The translations under genes were made by a program, and so were the position numbers. A stretch of DNA of 64,000 nt from Vulcanimicrobiota bacterium (GTDB lineage: Bacteria; Vulcanimicrobiota; Xenobia; Xenobiales; JADMJV01), in assembly GCA_019637395.1 (NCBI GenBank), contig JAHBVR010000026.1, positions 53,805 to 117,804 of the forward strand, given 5' to 3'. This document shows positions 34,829 to 47,302 of this stretch, one piece after another (the first letter of the stretch is position 1; each line of letters opens with the position of its first letter). The notes beneath the pieces are model-generated. The model had not been told where the DNA came from and searched no databases. It worked only from the letters and a program-made list of their open reading frames with translations.

Positions 34829-35500
34829 TTAACTGACCACGTAGTCGCGAGTGAGCACGCCGCCTTCATAAGACAGCGTCTCCTGGACGAATTTGTCGAC
34901 TTGCTCTTTCTGCTGATCGGTGATCTGCGTGAAGAGGATCCCGGCCCAGTGGCCTTTCTTAGGACTGGGCTGGCACCACTTGACCGTGCCCTGCACATCA
35001 AAGGCGGGCAGACGGTGGTCTTCCAGTTCGAAACGGATCTTGATGCTACTGCCCTCAGCCAGCGGTTGGTCGACTTGGAGGCGCAGCCCTTCACAATGAA
35101 TGTCATGAGTGACGCACTTGAAGCCGGCAACCTGGGGCGACATCGCTCCCAGCACGCGGGTCAGGCGCACACGGCTGCGTTTTTCCTCCCAGCTGGGTGG
35201 CAATTCCCCGCCCGCATTGGCGACTTCCGCTTCCTTGGGGATCAAGGGTTGCAGCAGCGGTGTCAATTCGTTGCCTTCAGGCAGACTGGCCCAGTAAAGT
35301 TGCTTGTCCGGAAAGCCCTGGTCGATGTGGACGAGAGCTTCCTTTTCCAGTTCGATGTCGGCGTTGAGTAAAACCACCGTCACAGGCCCGTCGGCCAGCG
35401 GGGTCTCGGATTTGAGCTCCAGAGTCTCGCCGTCAAAGCCGATGACCTCGACTTGAGGCGGCGGGGTCTTGGCAGGCTTGCCACGGAAAGCGGAAAACAT
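34829..35500 (-). CDS. PilZ-domain protein
   Basis: 223 aa from an ATG with GGAGG nine bases upstream; the open frame continues further but is not coding there. The C-terminal half is a PilZ domain with RSRVR (RxxxR) at about 110, then THDIHCEGLRL in place of the usual DxSxxG, and GTVKWCQPS...GHWAGILFTQI. The conserved Ser is His, so c-di-GMP binding is possible but weakened. The N-terminal 100 residues resemble the YcgR-like/FlgZ accessory barrel. It is divergent from the 1958-aa protein gene. Confidence 0.82.
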   Translation of the reverse strand: MFSAFRGKPAKTPPPQVEVIGFDGETLELKSETPLADGPVTVVLLNADIELEKEALVHIDQGFPDKQLYWASLPEGNELTPLLQPLIPKEAEVANAGGELPPSWEEKRSRVRLTRVLGAMSPQVAGFKCVTHDIHCEGLRLQVDQPLAEGSSIKIRFELEDHRLPAFDVQGTVKWCQPSPKKGHWAGILFTQITDQQKEQVDKFVQETLSYEGGVLTRDYVVS

Positions 35501-35578
35501 TAGGACGATACCTCCAGGTGAAGCTGCTTCTGCGCCCATGGAGGAAAACCCCTCGCTCAGCGCGGAGCATGCGGATTC

Positions 35579-38500
35579 ATGGCTATCACCTCGGGGTCCA
35601 CCAAGCTCCCGTTCGACGTCTGCTTCCCCGCCCACCTGAAGCATTTGCTGCGGAGTTTGAGCGAGCAGGCCCAACAAGGCGACCATCAGGCCTTTCAACA
35701 GACCATCAAATGGACGTTGGAGTTTTTGATGCGCTACTGGGCCGGGGCCGCTCTGGGGGCCCTGGATCGGCTGCACGGTAGCAGCGTGCCCATTCCACCC
35801 CAGCCCAATTGGGCGGAAACTCTCAAGCTGCTGCGCTACGCCGTGATGGCCTGGGAAGGCCATCCTCAATCCAGCTTTCGCACTCTGCTGCGCCTGGGTT
35901 TCTTCGAAGCCGGCGATCCTCCGCGCCCGCGCCTGCAGTGCCGCTGGCTGGGCATCGCCGGCGAGTGGACCTCGGACGCCGCTCCCGCCGAGGACGGGGA
36001 GCTTTGGGACCACCCTGAGCAGGAATTGCCGGGAAGTAACGCGCGTTACCTGGAGCTCATCTGCGAGTGGCTGCGCGCCAGCCGGCCTCTGTTTGTCAAG
36101 CTGACTCGCCGCTACAAAGAGCAGGATGGCCGGCTGCTGGTCAGCCTGGAAGACGGCCGCGGCAAACAATTGCCTTTCTTGCCCGAGCCTCCCTGGGCCA
36201 AATACGCGCCTGAATGGGATTTGGACCTGATTATGCAGGCCGAAGCCGCGCCCACTCTGGCGGAGTTGCCGGTGGCCGGGGCCGTCGAATCCGACCTGAC
36301 GGAAGTGCCCTCGGAAGAATGGTATGAGGAGAGCATTGCCGACATCCTCGGTTCGGCGGCTCCCGAAGCGCCTCCCGTGCTTGCGCTGCAGCTGCCCGTG
36401 GCCGAGCCGGAGCCCGTTGCCATCGCCGAACCGGAGCCCGCTTCGGAACCCGCCCCCAAGTTTTCCTCTCAGGAACCTCTGGGTCTTGACGATGGCCTGG
36501 ACGCGCTGCTTGGTCTGGACACCCCCCGGGTGGCCAGCGCCCCCCGCTGGCGCCCGCGCCCTCTGGAGTTTCCCTCCACCCTGCCCAATGGGGTGCGCCG
36601 CCAGATGGACGTGGCCCGCCGCGCCGTCATGGATTACGCCAACCTGAACCAGGAAACCGATGCCTCGCGGCGCAACCTGGCCGCCGGCCTCCTGCCCGGC
36701 ATTTCTTGCCTGTTAGAGCTGACCGCCCGGGTGGCCTGCGCCGGCCTGGCTCAAGTGGCTCCGCTGCCCGAGCCTCTGCGGGTGGCTCTGCAACAACCCG
36801 TGCCGGCCGGCCAATCGGTCAAGCTCCTCCACTTCGCCTGGACGGCCCTGCTGGAATATCCTAAGCAAGTGGCCAGTTCTCTCTTGCAGGCCCTTTTCTT
36901 TGAACTCAACGCCCCGGATGTGCCGCGCCTGCACGCCCGCTGGTTGGGTCTGCCCGACGCCCCCATGATTGGCCTGCAGCACGTCACTTTCTGGGTCCGC
37001 CTGGCTGGAGGGCAGATCCAGTCGAACGATTCGGAGTTCCAGACGCAGTTACGGGAACTGCTCGACGCCCTGCAGCTCTGGTTGGTGGCCGGCTCGCCGC
37101 TGTGGACGGCCTGCGATCCCGATCTCTATATCCGCCCCGACGGTCACTGGTCGGGCCACATCACCCTGGGCGGAGAACGCTTTCAACTGGATCCCGAGAC
37201 CGAGGCGCAGGAGCCGCTGGAGGTTCTGTTGGCCCGTTGGCGCCAGGTCTGCTCGGCCCAGCGGCCCCCCTTCTTCGTACTCGATGAAGTCCTCGAATTC
37301 GTGGAGTCGGTGGCTCCCGGCAGCGGACTGATGGTGCAGGGTCCGAGCGCGGTAGGCAAGAGTTTTCTCATCCGCGACCTGGCCATGCGCCAACCGCAGG
37401 TGGGCACTTACCGCTATGGTTGGCTGCCGGTCAACAGCCGGGACCCCTTCGCTCTGGAGCAACTCAACTGGCGTCTCCATGAGCTGCATCAAGCCGGCTT
37501 TCCCTGGCACGCGCTCGGACCGGCCGCGCTGGCCGACCTGCAGCGCCACAGCTCGCGCGAACACCTCTTCACCCACTATTTTGCCGCTCTCCAGGAGCGT
37601 AACCACGGCGCTACCGAGCCGGTGCGCCTGGTTCTGCTGGAAGATGACGTCGTCTTTCCCGACGACTTGCTCTGGTGCCATCTCAACCTGCCCAGCCCCT
37701 TCGTGTGGGTGGGCGCCTGCGAAGAAGAGCTTCCGGTGGCCTGGTCCGCGCCCAATCCGCCCGCCCGCCTGCCCATCGCCCGGGATGACCTGGCTTACCA
37801 GAAGCTGGCCCTGGATTTTCTGCAACAGAACCTGGACTGGCAGAAGCCGCAGCAAGTCGAGTTCTCGCGGGCCAGCGGCGATGATCTGCTGATCCTGCGC
37901 CTCTGGGTGGGCGCGTTGGAAGCTGGTCTGGTATCGCAGAGCAAAGATCTCCCCCGTCCAGAAGAAACGCCGGCCTGGGTCATCGCCAGAGTCCTGGAAG
38001 ACCGCCTGGCTCGCTCGGTGGTTTTTCTGCTCAGCGCCGGCGAGGATGGACTGCCCCTGGATGAATTGAGCGAGGCGCTCTGGTCGCCGTCGCTGCGCTG
38101 CCTGCTGCAGCACTACTCCTGGTTGGTGGTGGAACGGGGCGAGTCGCGCATTTGCCTGCGCCACCCGCGTCTATGGGAAGCGGTGGTCGCTCAGGGTGGC
38201 GCGGAACGTCTCGAAACGATCGGTCAGTTTTGCCAATACATGGTGGTCAAGCTCAACACCACCGGCCAACTCAATATAAACCTGGAGGAACTGCTCCATT
38301 GGATCGCCCAGGCGCGGGCCGGCGAAGCCAGTTGGACAGCCCTGCAGAGCGAAGACTTCAAGCGCTGGAAAGAAAGCCAGATCCATCACTACGACAGCAT
38401 CGGCCAGGGTTATCGCAAAGTTCAACTGGTCAGCAACTGGCTGGCCGTGCTGGAGATCGCCCTGCAGTGGGGGCGCGACCATGCGCCGTTGCAGTTGCAT

Positions 38501-41455
38501 GAGGTGCTGGAAGAGCAACTTTGGAGTTACAGCAGTCGCGCCCTGACTTACCGCGGGCTGGGACGTCTGCACGACGCCTTGCTGGACGTGGAGCAGTCCA
38601 TTGCCGGCTTTCGCCCTCTGGTCGACCAGCGTCCCGAACTGACCAATGGTCTGGCCGCCGCCTTCAATCGCCGTAGCGAGATTCTCCGCGAACTCGGACG
38701 CCACGCCGCCGCCCTCCAGGATGCCGACGTGGCCGTGCAGATGTACGCGGAGATCGCTTCCCAGGACGCCACCCGCTGGGAGCCATTGTGGGCTCTGGCC
38801 TTGCACCATCGCAGCATGCTGCACCAGGAGATGGGCCGTCTCGAGGAGGCCGAGTCCGATCTGAAGCTGGCGCTGGACCACTACCAGCCTCATCGGGATG
38901 CTCTGCGCTCCCGGATGCGCCTGGATCTGGTCCAGGCCTACCTGAGCCGGGCTCGTCTGGCGGCCCGCCGCGGCGACGGCATTCTGGCCCGCGACGACGG
39001 TCTGCGTTGTCTGGAATTGCTGCAGCGCTTCCACGAGAGTTGGACCGAGCTGCGCGTGCTCGAGGCTCAGGCCCAGACCCAACTGGCCGAGGCCCATCGC
39101 CTGCTGGAAGATGAAAGCCGGGCGCTGGAAGCCTCCGATCACGCCACCAGCCTCTGGAAAGAACTGATCGACGAAGGCCGGCTCGATTTGCGCGAAGTCT
39201 ACGCCCAGGAGCTGTGCCGTCGCGGTCGGTTGCTCTACGACGTTGCCCAGCTGGACGCGGCTTTTGAAGCGGCTCAGGCCGGCGTGGACCTGATGTTGCA
39301 GTTGGTGGAGTCGGAAGGTCGCGGGGATGTGGCTACCTGGCTGAGCCAGGTCTTATTGCTGCGCGGCCGCATCTGGCAACGCCGCGGTCGGGCCGAGTCG
39401 GCCAAACGCGACCTCTCGCTGGCCTTTCACTATCTGACCAACCAGTCCGGCCAGTGGGGCGGGCAGGCCAACAATCCGGCCGTCAACGTACTGGTGGACA
39501 CTGCCGTGCTGCTTTCCCAGTTGAACCTGCACATGGGTCAGACCGAGCAGGCCGTGGAGCAATTGAAATCCACGCTGGAATTCGTGGATCTGGGTATCGA
39601 GCATACTCAATTGGAGAATCGGGCCCTGCTGGAAACCCTGCTCGGACGTGCCTTACCCGCCAGTGAAGAGGCTTTGGGAGCTCACGACCGGGCTCTGGAG
39701 GCCTACAACAAGCTGGTTGACGAACAGGGGCATTACCAGTTGCTGCCCCGCCTGGCCGAAGCGCACCTGGGTCGGGCGCGCACCTACCGTATGCTGGGCG
39801 AGGAGGAAGCCGCGCTGGGCGACGCTAATTCCGCCGTCGATCTGCTGATCTACTTGAGTGAAAAAGGCGGCGACCCCGAAGTCCTGCGCCTGCTGCCCCA
39901 CGCCCGCTTTGAGGCGGCCGAAATTCTGGGCCTGCTCCATCAGACCGAGCGAGCTCTCGAACACTTGCAGGGAGGCCTCGACGATCTGGAGCTGATGGAG
40001 CCTGACTTTGGCCGGGCCGAGTACTTCCTGGAGCGCGCCCGCGCGCTCTCCCTCAAGGCCGGCATGGTCAACGACGAGCAGGCCGCCGAGAGCCTGAGCG
40101 AGGCGCTGGTGCTGGTCGGCAACGCCGGCAAAGAGGGCGCCGAAACGCACTTTTTGGAAACCGACATCCGCCGAAATCGGGCGGAAGTGCTGCTGCGTCT
40201 GGGTCGCACCGCTGAAGCCGTGGACGAACTGCTGGGGCAGGCCGGTACTTTGGACGAGCAGGCCCGCAAGGAGCAGATCGGCGGTCTGCTGCAGACCATG
40301 CTCAGCCAGGCCCACGGCGTGCAGCAGCGGGAAGGCCGCGAAGCGGCCGTCAGCGCCTACGACCGGGTCGTGCAGATGGCCGAGTTGCTGCGCCACAGCG
40401 ACGATTCGAACGATATCGCCCTCATGCTGGTGCGTGCTTTCCAGGAGCGGGCCCTGGTGCGCTGGACCGAAGAGCATCCCGAGCATGCTCTAGAGGATAT
40501 CAATCGGGCGCTGGCCCTGGCGGCGGTGCTGGGGGAGGTGGGAGCGAATCTGCTGGCTGGTCTTTTTGAGGCCCGGGCCACCGTCTACTATCGTAATTCC
40601 CAGCACGGTCCGGCGGCCGCTGATCTGGGTCGCGCCCTCAACTATCTGGGCGATGCCGATGCCCTCCGCAGCATCCAGTGGTTGTGGATGCGCGCCAGCG
40701 GTTCGCCGCTGGACGCCTCCACCTGGTTGGATCTCCAGCAACTCGAGGAAAGCCCCAACCTGCCTCCAGAAATGCGTTCCCCTCTGCGTCAGATGCAGGC
40801 GCGCTGGCTGATGCATCACGGCATGCCGGCTCGCGGGGTGGCGCTGGTGGCCGAGTCGGTGGCGGAATTGCAGCGGCTCTATCCGCAGCTTCCCATCGAG
40901 GAACAAGCGGCGGCCGCGCGCAAGATCTTCGAATTATTGCTCATGCGTTTTCATGGCGAACCCGCACTACAGCCGCTGGTGGATTGGGCCATGTGGTTGG
41001 GCGACCATCTGGGACGGCAGCCGGAGCTGGCTCAAGATCTGGATCTGACCGAAGTTTCGGCCTGGCTGCAGCAGGCTCCCCAGCCCGAACAGGAACGCTT
41101 TGCGCAGATCTGGCTGGCCATCCTGGCTGAACACAGTGACCTTCCCGAAGGGATGTTTGCCCTGGTGCCCCTCTGTGCACGCTGCCTGCGCCTGGATGAC
41201 TTCGACAGTTCCACCTGGATCTCGCTCATCGACATCATGGACAAGCGGGCCGCCGATGAGTCGCTCACCCGTCTCAGTTGGGAAGGCAAGACCTTGCAGC
41301 ACTTCCTCTCGCTGGAACGGGCCGAAGTGGGGAAGAACCCCGACCTCGATATGGCCCTGTTTGAGTGCATGCGCCGCTGGGCGGAACTGCCGCCTCACCG
41401 TCTGGCTATGGCCGACCTTTCGGCCGACTCGCTGCACGAGTGGTTGGGAAGCTAA
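35579..41455 (+). CDS. Giant P-loop/TPR protein (STAND-like)
   Basis: 1958 aa. The N-terminal region contains a duplicated module: residues about 75-130 (LLRYAVMAWEGHP...RLQCRWLGI) and about 415-465 (LLHFAWTALLEYP...RLHARWLGL) align. Between them is a Pro/Glu/Ala linker (260-330). A P-loop ATPase follows, with Walker A GPSAVGKSFLI (about 587) and Walker B VLLEDDVVFPDD (about 687). From about 900 to 1850 it is an almost unbroken array of TPR-like helix pairs (AFNRRSEILRELGRHAAAL and similar). This architecture fits a STAND-type signal-transduction or scaffold ATPase. It has no signal peptide. Partner unknown; the PilZ gene is divergent from it. Confidence 0.88.
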   Translation: MAITSGSTKLPFDVCFPAHLKHLLRSLSEQAQQGDHQAFQQTIKWTLEFLMRYWAGAALGALDRLHGSSVPIPPQPNWAETLKLLRYAVMAWEGHPQSSFRTLLRLGFFEAGDPPRPRLQCRWLGIAGEWTSDAAPAEDGELWDHPEQELPGSNARYLELICEWLRASRPLFVKLTRRYKEQDGRLLVSLEDGRGKQLPFLPEPPWAKYAPEWDLDLIMQAEAAPTLAELPVAGAVESDLTEVPSEEWYEESIADILGSAAPEAPPVLALQLPVAEPEPVAIAEPEPASEPAPKFSSQEPLGLDDGLDALLGLDTPRVASAPRWRPRPLEFPSTLPNGVRRQMDVARRAVMDYANLNQETDASRRNLAAGLLPGISCLLELTARVACAGLAQVAPLPEPLRVALQQPVPAGQSVKLLHFAWTALLEYPKQVASSLLQALFFELNAPDVPRLHARWLGLPDAPMIGLQHVTFWVRLAGGQIQSNDSEFQTQLRELLDALQLWLVAGSPLWTACDPDLYIRPDGHWSGHITLGGERFQLDPETEAQEPLEVLLARWRQVCSAQRPPFFVLDEVLEFVESVAPGSGLMVQGPSAVGKSFLIRDLAMRQPQVGTYRYGWLPVNSRDPFALEQLNWRLHELHQAGFPWHALGPAALADLQRHSSREHLFTHYFAALQERNHGATEPVRLVLLEDDVVFPDDLLWCHLNLPSPFVWVGACEEELPVAWSAPNPPARLPIARDDLAYQKLALDFLQQNLDWQKPQQVEFSRASGDDLLILRLWVGALEAGLVSQSKDLPRPEETPAWVIARVLEDRLARSVVFLLSAGEDGLPLDELSEALWSPSLRCLLQHYSWLVVERGESRICLRHPRLWEAVVAQGGAERLETIGQFCQYMVVKLNTTGQLNINLEELLHWIAQARAGEASWTALQSEDFKRWKESQIHHYDSIGQGYRKVQLVSNWLAVLEIALQWGRDHAPLQLHEVLEEQLWSYSSRALTYRGLGRLHDALLDVEQSIAGFRPLVDQRPELTNGLAAAFNRRSEILRELGRHAAALQDADVAVQMYAEIASQDATRWEPLWALALHHRSMLHQEMGRLEEAESDLKLALDHYQPHRDALRSRMRLDLVQAYLSRARLAARRGDGILARDDGLRCLELLQRFHESWTELRVLEAQAQTQLAEAHRLLEDESRALEASDHATSLWKELIDEGRLDLREVYAQELCRRGRLLYDVAQLDAAFEAAQAGVDLMLQLVESEGRGDVATWLSQVLLLRGRIWQRRGRAESAKRDLSLAFHYLTNQSGQWGGQANNPAVNVLVDTAVLLSQLNLHMGQTEQAVEQLKSTLEFVDLGIEHTQLENRALLETLLGRALPASEEALGAHDRALEAYNKLVDEQGHYQLLPRLAEAHLGRARTYRMLGEEEAALGDANSAVDLLIYLSEKGGDPEVLRLLPHARFEAAEILGLLHQTERALEHLQGGLDDLELMEPDFGRAEYFLERARALSLKAGMVNDEQAAESLSEALVLVGNAGKEGAETHFLETDIRRNRAEVLLRLGRTAEAVDELLGQAGTLDEQARKEQIGGLLQTMLSQAHGVQQREGREAAVSAYDRVVQMAELLRHSDDSNDIALMLVRAFQERALVRWTEEHPEHALEDINRALALAAVLGEVGANLLAGLFEARATVYYRNSQHGPAAADLGRALNYLGDADALRSIQWLWMRASGSPLDASTWLDLQQLEESPNLPPEMRSPLRQMQARWLMHHGMPARGVALVAESVAELQRLYPQLPIEEQAAAARKIFELLLMRFHGEPALQPLVDWAMWLGDHLGRQPELAQDLDLTEVSAWLQQAPQPEQERFAQIWLAILAEHSDLPEGMFALVPLCARCLRLDDFDSSTWISLIDIMDKRAADESLTRLSWEGKTLQHFLSLERAEVGKNPDLDMALFECMRRWAELPPHRLAMADLSADSLHEWLGS

Positions 41456-41512
41456 AAAGTCCGGCCGAAAGCCCCAGTTCCGTCGCGGCAATATAGTCGG
41501 CCACCTGAAGCT

Positions 41513-42454
41513 CTATTGTTTGAGCCGGTTGTGTACCTGGTTGGCCAGATCCACCAGATTCTGAGGCGTGCCCAGCCGCTTGTCCAGAGAGAATTCCAGG
41601 GCCAGAGCCTTCTCCGGATAGTAAGCCAGCAGCACCCAATAGTCGCGAGGCGCCCTCGGGGGAGCTTGCTTCCGTTTGGGCAACTTGGAAAGGTCCAGAT
41701 GCCCGCTCGAGAGCGGTTTGGTAGAGATATCCTTGAAGGCCGGCGCTTTCTTGGCCGCGTTCAGACCCGGATCGATCGCCTCGGGCTGCGGTTTTCCCAC
41801 CACTTCGATCGATTCGAAGCGTTTTTCTTCCAGATATTTCTTCTCGATTTGCTCCTTGTACTCACCCAGCATGCTGCGCTCGCCGTAGCCCCGCAACTCG
41901 GTCTTGTTCTCCAGGGCGGCGGCCAGCGCCTCAAAGGCATCCTCGGCGGCAAAGCTGGAGGTGCCTCCGTAGATAGAAAACTCGAATAAACCGGCATCAT
42001 TGGAAGCATAGCAGGCGCGCGATAGGGCCGGCGGGATCTCGAAGTCACGGAAGCGCGCCTGCACCTTGCTGGGACCGGCCTTGGGGCGTAAATAGGGGCT
42101 GGGCGCGTCGCCGGTGATGTCCACCTCGGCAAAAACCGGCGCTTGAATTTCCGGCGCGGCCGGAGCCGCCTCCTCGGTGCCAGGCGGGCCGATGGTGGCG
42201 AAAGGCGGCACCGTCCAGGTCACCTTGGGACGGCCGCTGGAGCGACTGGGGGCGATGCCCACCGCTTCAAACGGAACCTTCCGTTTCTTGATAATGGTTA
42301 GGGGAGTGACCGCCTCCAGGCCGCTGTTCTCGGCAAAGGTGGTGCGCACGGTCAGCAGACCCAGCCATTGGGCGGCGGTTTCCTTGGGATAGCGCGGCTC
42401 CGGCTGGGCCGCCAGCACCCCGGTCAAGAGCAGCCATACCCAGAGACGCTTCAT
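41513..42454 (-). CDS. Exported protein of unknown function
   Basis: 313 aa. Signal peptide MKRLWVWLLLTGVLAAQ, then a Pro/Ala-rich segment (90-125) and a mixed alpha/beta C-terminal domain with KRFESIEVVGKP and WVLLAYYPEKALALEFS. Last gene of the leuS-cysS-rRNA methyltransferase operon; its ATG overlaps the preceding stop (ATGA). Unrelated by sequence to the translation genes, so co-transcription may be incidental. Confidence 0.75.
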   Translation of the reverse strand: MKRLWVWLLLTGVLAAQPEPRYPKETAAQWLGLLTVRTTFAENSGLEAVTPLTIIKKRKVPFEAVGIAPSRSSGRPKVTWTVPPFATIGPPGTEEAAPAAPEIQAPVFAEVDITGDAPSPYLRPKAGPSKVQARFRDFEIPPALSRACYASNDAGLFEFSIYGGTSSFAAEDAFEALAAALENKTELRGYGERSMLGEYKEQIEKKYLEEKRFESIEVVGKPQPEAIDPGLNAAKKAPAFKDISTKPLSSGHLDLSKLPKRKQAPPRAPRDYWVLLAYYPEKALALEFSLDKRLGTPQNLVDLANQVHNRLKQ

Positions 42455-43166
42455 GACCTTTGCCGGACCGCCTCATACAACACCGCCGCCGCGCTGGCGG
42501 CCACGTTCAGCGACTGCACCTGTCCCAGCATAGGCAGGCGCACCTTGTGGGTGCAACGCCGCAACACGCTGTCGCTGATGCCCGAGCCCTCGGATCCAAG
42601 CACCAGAACACTCGGTCTCTTCCAGTCGACCTCCCAGTAGTTCAAATCGCCATCCGGCAGGGTGGCCACCACCTGGATCTTTTCCTCGGCCAATCCGCCC
42701 AGGACCCGGTCCAGCCGGTCACTGCGGGCGACTTTGAGAAAGGCGTCGGCGCCGGCGCTGGCTTTGCTGACGGTGGCGCTCAACGGGCAACTGCCGGCGG
42801 CGGCCACCACCACCCCCTGCGCCCCCGCTCCCTCGGCGGTGCGCAACAAAGCCCCGAAATTTCCCGGATCCTGGACTCCATCCAGGGCGAGAAGGAGCAT
42901 CTTGCGAGGCGAGACGGCCACCGCCTCCAGCACTTCCTGCCAGGCCGCAAAGGAGCGCTCGCCCAGCGAGGCCACCACTCCCTGGTGGTTGGCCCGGCCG
43001 GTCATCGAGTCGAGTCGCATTTTCTGGCTGCGCACCACCGGAATGGCCTGTTCTCTGGCCAGTTCGAAGAAATCTCGGCCCAACCCGGCCCCATCACTGA
43101 GTACATAGATGCGCTGCAGCGGAGCTTCCTTGCGCAAAAATTCGTAGACGGTGCGCTTGCCCCAGA

Positions 43167-43170
<4 letters not shown>
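42451..43170 (-). CDS. TrmH/RlmB-family RNA 2'-O-methyltransferase
   Basis: 239 aa SPOUT enzyme, normal RlmB length. The substrate-binding domain begins IWGKRTVYEFL, and the knotted catalytic part has LLALDGVQDPGNFGALLRTAE, VLGSEGSGISDSV and LPMLGQVQSLNVAASAA, the three TrmH motifs. It should methylate a ribose in 23S rRNA (or tRNA). The start is probably a CTG that overlaps the cysS stop (CTGA). No ATG, GTG or TTG gives a better N-terminus, since the family begins xIYGKxxV. Confidence 0.9.
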
Positions 43171-44582
<1,412 letters not shown>

Positions 44583-44584
44583 GC

Positions 44585-47212
44585 TTAAACGACCAGGTTG
44601 ACCATCCGTTTGGGAATCACGACCACTTTCTTCGTCTCCTTGCCATCCAACCACTCGGCCACCGCCTGGCGGGCCATCTTCTCGAGTTCGTCCTTGTCGA
44701 TCTCGGGTGACACCTGCAGGCGCGCGCGCAGCTTGCCGTTGACCTGCACCGGAACTTCAATGACGTCATCCACCAGCATATCTTCCGAATAACTCGGAAA
44801 ACTGTGGTAAGCCAGCGTCTTCTTGTGACCCAGGCGTTCCCATAGCTCCTCGCACAAGTGCGGGGCGAAGGGTGACAAAATCAGCACCAACCGCTCCCGC
44901 TGCGACTGCGACAGCAGTGGAGCGTTGTTGGCCGAGGCTTCATTGAGAAAAATCATCATGGCCGAAATGGCCGTGTTGAAGGCCATGCGCTCGATATCAT
45001 CGCCCACTTTCTTGATGCAGCGGTGCAGCGCCCGCTCCAATTCGGGCGCGTCGGCCAATCCGGCCGGCTTGAGCGCCCCCGATTCCTCGTCCACCAGCAA
45101 ACGCCAGACGCGCTGCAAGAATCGATAGACGCCGCCCACGTCCTTGGTGTTCCAGGGCTTGGTGATGTCCAATGGCCCCATGAACATCTCGTACATGCGC
45201 AGCGAGTCGGCCCCGAACTCCCGCAGAATATCGTCGGGGTTGACCACGTTCTTGAGCGATTTGCTCATTTTGGCCACCACTTGTTTGACCGGCTGGCCGT
45301 GGGCCATGAAGGTGCCGTCGACTTCGCTGACCTGGTCGCTGGGAACCAGCTTCTTTTCCTGATCCTCGTAGGCCATCCCCAAAATCATGCCCTGGTGGAA
45401 GAGCTTGCGGAAGGGTTCGGGGGTGCTGACATAGCCCCGGTCAAACAGCACTTTGTGCCAGAAGCGCGCGTAGAGCAAGTGCAAAACGGCATGCTCGCGG
45501 CCACCCACATAAAGGTCGACCGGCATCCAGTATTTTTCCCGTTCGCGGTCCCAAGGTTGCTGATCGTTGCGAGGGTCGATGAAGCGTAAATAATACCAGC
45601 ACGAGCCGGCCCAGTTGGGCATGGTGTTGGTCTCGCGCAGCGCGTCCTTGCCGGCGCTGTCTTTGGTATTCACCCATTCGCGGGCCTTGGCCAGCAACGG
45701 CTCCGGGTTGCCCGAGGGCCGGAAGTCTTCCAGGTCCGGTAGTTCCACCGGCAACTGCGAGTCGGCCACCAACTCGCTGGTGCCGTCCTGGCGATGGATG
45801 ATGGGGAAGGGCTCGCCCCAATAGCGCTGGCGCGAAAAAATCCAGTCCCGCAGGCGATACTGGGTCTTGCCTTTGCCTTTGCCTTCCTTTTCGAGATGGG
45901 CAATGATGGTTTTTTTCGCCTCCGGCGTGGCCTGGCCGTCAAACAGGGGGCTGTTGATAGCGATACCCTCGCCGGTGAAGCAGTCGCCTTCGAAACCTTC
46001 GGGAGCTTTTACGACTTCCACGATCGGCAGGCCGAACTGGCGGGCGAATTCGCCATCGCGTTCGTCGTGGCCGGGCACCGACATGATGGCGCCGGTGCCG
46101 TAGGTGGCCAACACGTAATCGGAGATCCAGATGGGGATTTTCTGCCCGTTGACCGGGTTGATGGCGAAACTGCCCAGCGCCTGGCCGGTTTTCTCCTTGT
46201 TGGCGGAACGCTCCAGTTCCGACTTGGAGGCCGTCTTGAGCACGTAGTCGTGGACTGCCTCGGCATGCTCGGGAGTGGTCAGTTTGGTCACCAACCCGTG
46301 TTCCGGAGCCAGCACCATAAAGGTGGCTCCATACAGGGTGTCTGGCCTGGTGGTGAAGACACGGATTTTATCAGAGCTTCCGTCCACTTGAAAATCAATT
46401 TCGGCGCCCTGGCTCTCGCCAATCCACTCGCGCTGCTGCTTTTTGGTTTCCTCCGGCCAATCCACTTCGTCCAGATCGCGACCCAGGCGGCTGGCGTAGG
46501 CGGTGATGCGCAGCATCCACTGGCGCAGGGGCAGCCGCATGCAGGGATGGTTGCCGCGCTCGGACTTGCCGTCGATGACCTCTTCGTTGGCCAGCACCGT
46601 GCCCAGCGCCGAGCACCACCACACGGCCATCTCGTCGATATAAGCCAGCCGCTTGGAGTTGATATAGGCCACGCGCTGGGCACCCTTGAGTTCCTCGGGA
46701 ACGGGCAGTTCACTGATGGGGCGCCCTTTGCCCTCGGCCTCATCAAACCAGGTCTCGTAGAGCAGCGAGAAAATCCACTGAGTCCAACGCACGTAGGCGG
46801 GATGGGTGGTGGAAATTTCCCGGTCCCAGTCATAGGAAAAGCCCAGCGACTGGATCTGGCGGCGGAAATTGTCGATGTTGGTGCGGGTGGTGATGGAGGG
46901 ATGGGTGCCCGTCTGCACCGCGTATTGCTCGGCCGGCAAACCGAAAGCATCCCAACCCATCGGATGCATGACGTTAAAGCCTTTCATCCGCTTATAGCGG
47001 GCCAGAATATCGGTGGCCGTATAGCCCTCCGGGTGACCTACGTGCAGCCCGGCGCCGCTGGGGTAGGGGAACATATCGAGCACGTAGTACTTCGGCTTGC
47101 TCTGGTCAAAATCGTCCTGACCCGGGTCGGGCGTGCGGAAGGTCTTGTTCTTAAGCCAGTATTCCTGCCACTTAGGCTCCAGGCTGGATGGTTGGTATCG
47201 GTGGCTGGACAT
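44585..47212 (-). CDS. leuS: Leucyl-tRNA synthetase
   Basis: 875 aa, usual bacterial length. HIGH region [16 protein letters not shown], a CP1 editing domain (residues about 225-415, with [20 protein letters not shown]), and KMSKS at [15 protein letters not shown], then the C-terminal anticodon and leucine-specific domains. AGAAGGAG precedes the ATG. First gene of the leuS-cysS-rlmB operon. No T-box could be recognised upstream. Confidence 0.98.
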   Translation of the reverse strand: MSSHRYQPSSLEPKWQEYWLKNKTFRTPDPGQDDFDQSKPKYYVLDMFPYPSGAGLHVGHPEGYTATDILARYKRMKGFNVMHPMGWDAFGLPAEQYAVQTGTHPSITTRTNIDNFRRQIQSLGFSYDWDREISTTHPAYVRWTQWIFSLLYETWFDEAEGKGRPISELPVPEELKGAQRVAYINSKRLAYIDEMAVWWCSALGTVLANEEVIDGKSERGNHPCMRLPLRQWMLRITAYASRLGRDLDEVDWPEETKKQQREWIGESQGAEIDFQVDGSSDKIRVFTTRPDTLYGATFMVLAPEHGLVTKLTTPEHAEAVHDYVLKTASKSELERSANKEKTGQALGSFAINPVNGQKIPIWISDYVLATYGTGAIMSVPGHDERDGEFARQFGLPIVEVVKAPEGFEGDCFTGEGIAINSPLFDGQATPEAKKTIIAHLEKEGKGKGKTQYRLRDWIFSRQRYWGEPFPIIHRQDGTSELVADSQLPVELPDLEDFRPSGNPEPLLAKAREWVNTKDSAGKDALRETNTMPNWAGSCWYYLRFIDPRNDQQPWDREREKYWMPVDLYVGGREHAVLHLLYARFWHKVLFDRGYVSTPEPFRKLFHQGMILGMAYEDQEKKLVPSDQVSEVDGTFMAHGQPVKQVVAKMSKSLKNVVNPDDILREFGADSLRMYEMFMGPLDITKPWNTKDVGGVYRFLQRVWRLLVDEESGALKPAGLADAPELERALHRCIKKVGDDIERMAFNTAISAMMIFLNEASANNAPLLSQSQRERLVLILSPFAPHLCEELWERLGHKKTLAYHSFPSYSEDMLVDDVIEVPVQVNGKLRARLQVSPEIDKDELEKMARQAVAEWLDGKETKKVVVIPKRMVNLVV

Positions 47213-47302
47213 AGCTTGACTCCTTCTGATCTTAGAACCCTCGCCTTTTTCCGCGCAGGGCCGTGACCCCTGCTAGGTGACCCCCGGCGCAAATTCCATC
47301 AC

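Noticed and set aside
45794-47266. 490-codon open frame antisense to leuS
   Set aside because: leuS carries all its family motifs across this stretch; the antisense frame has none.
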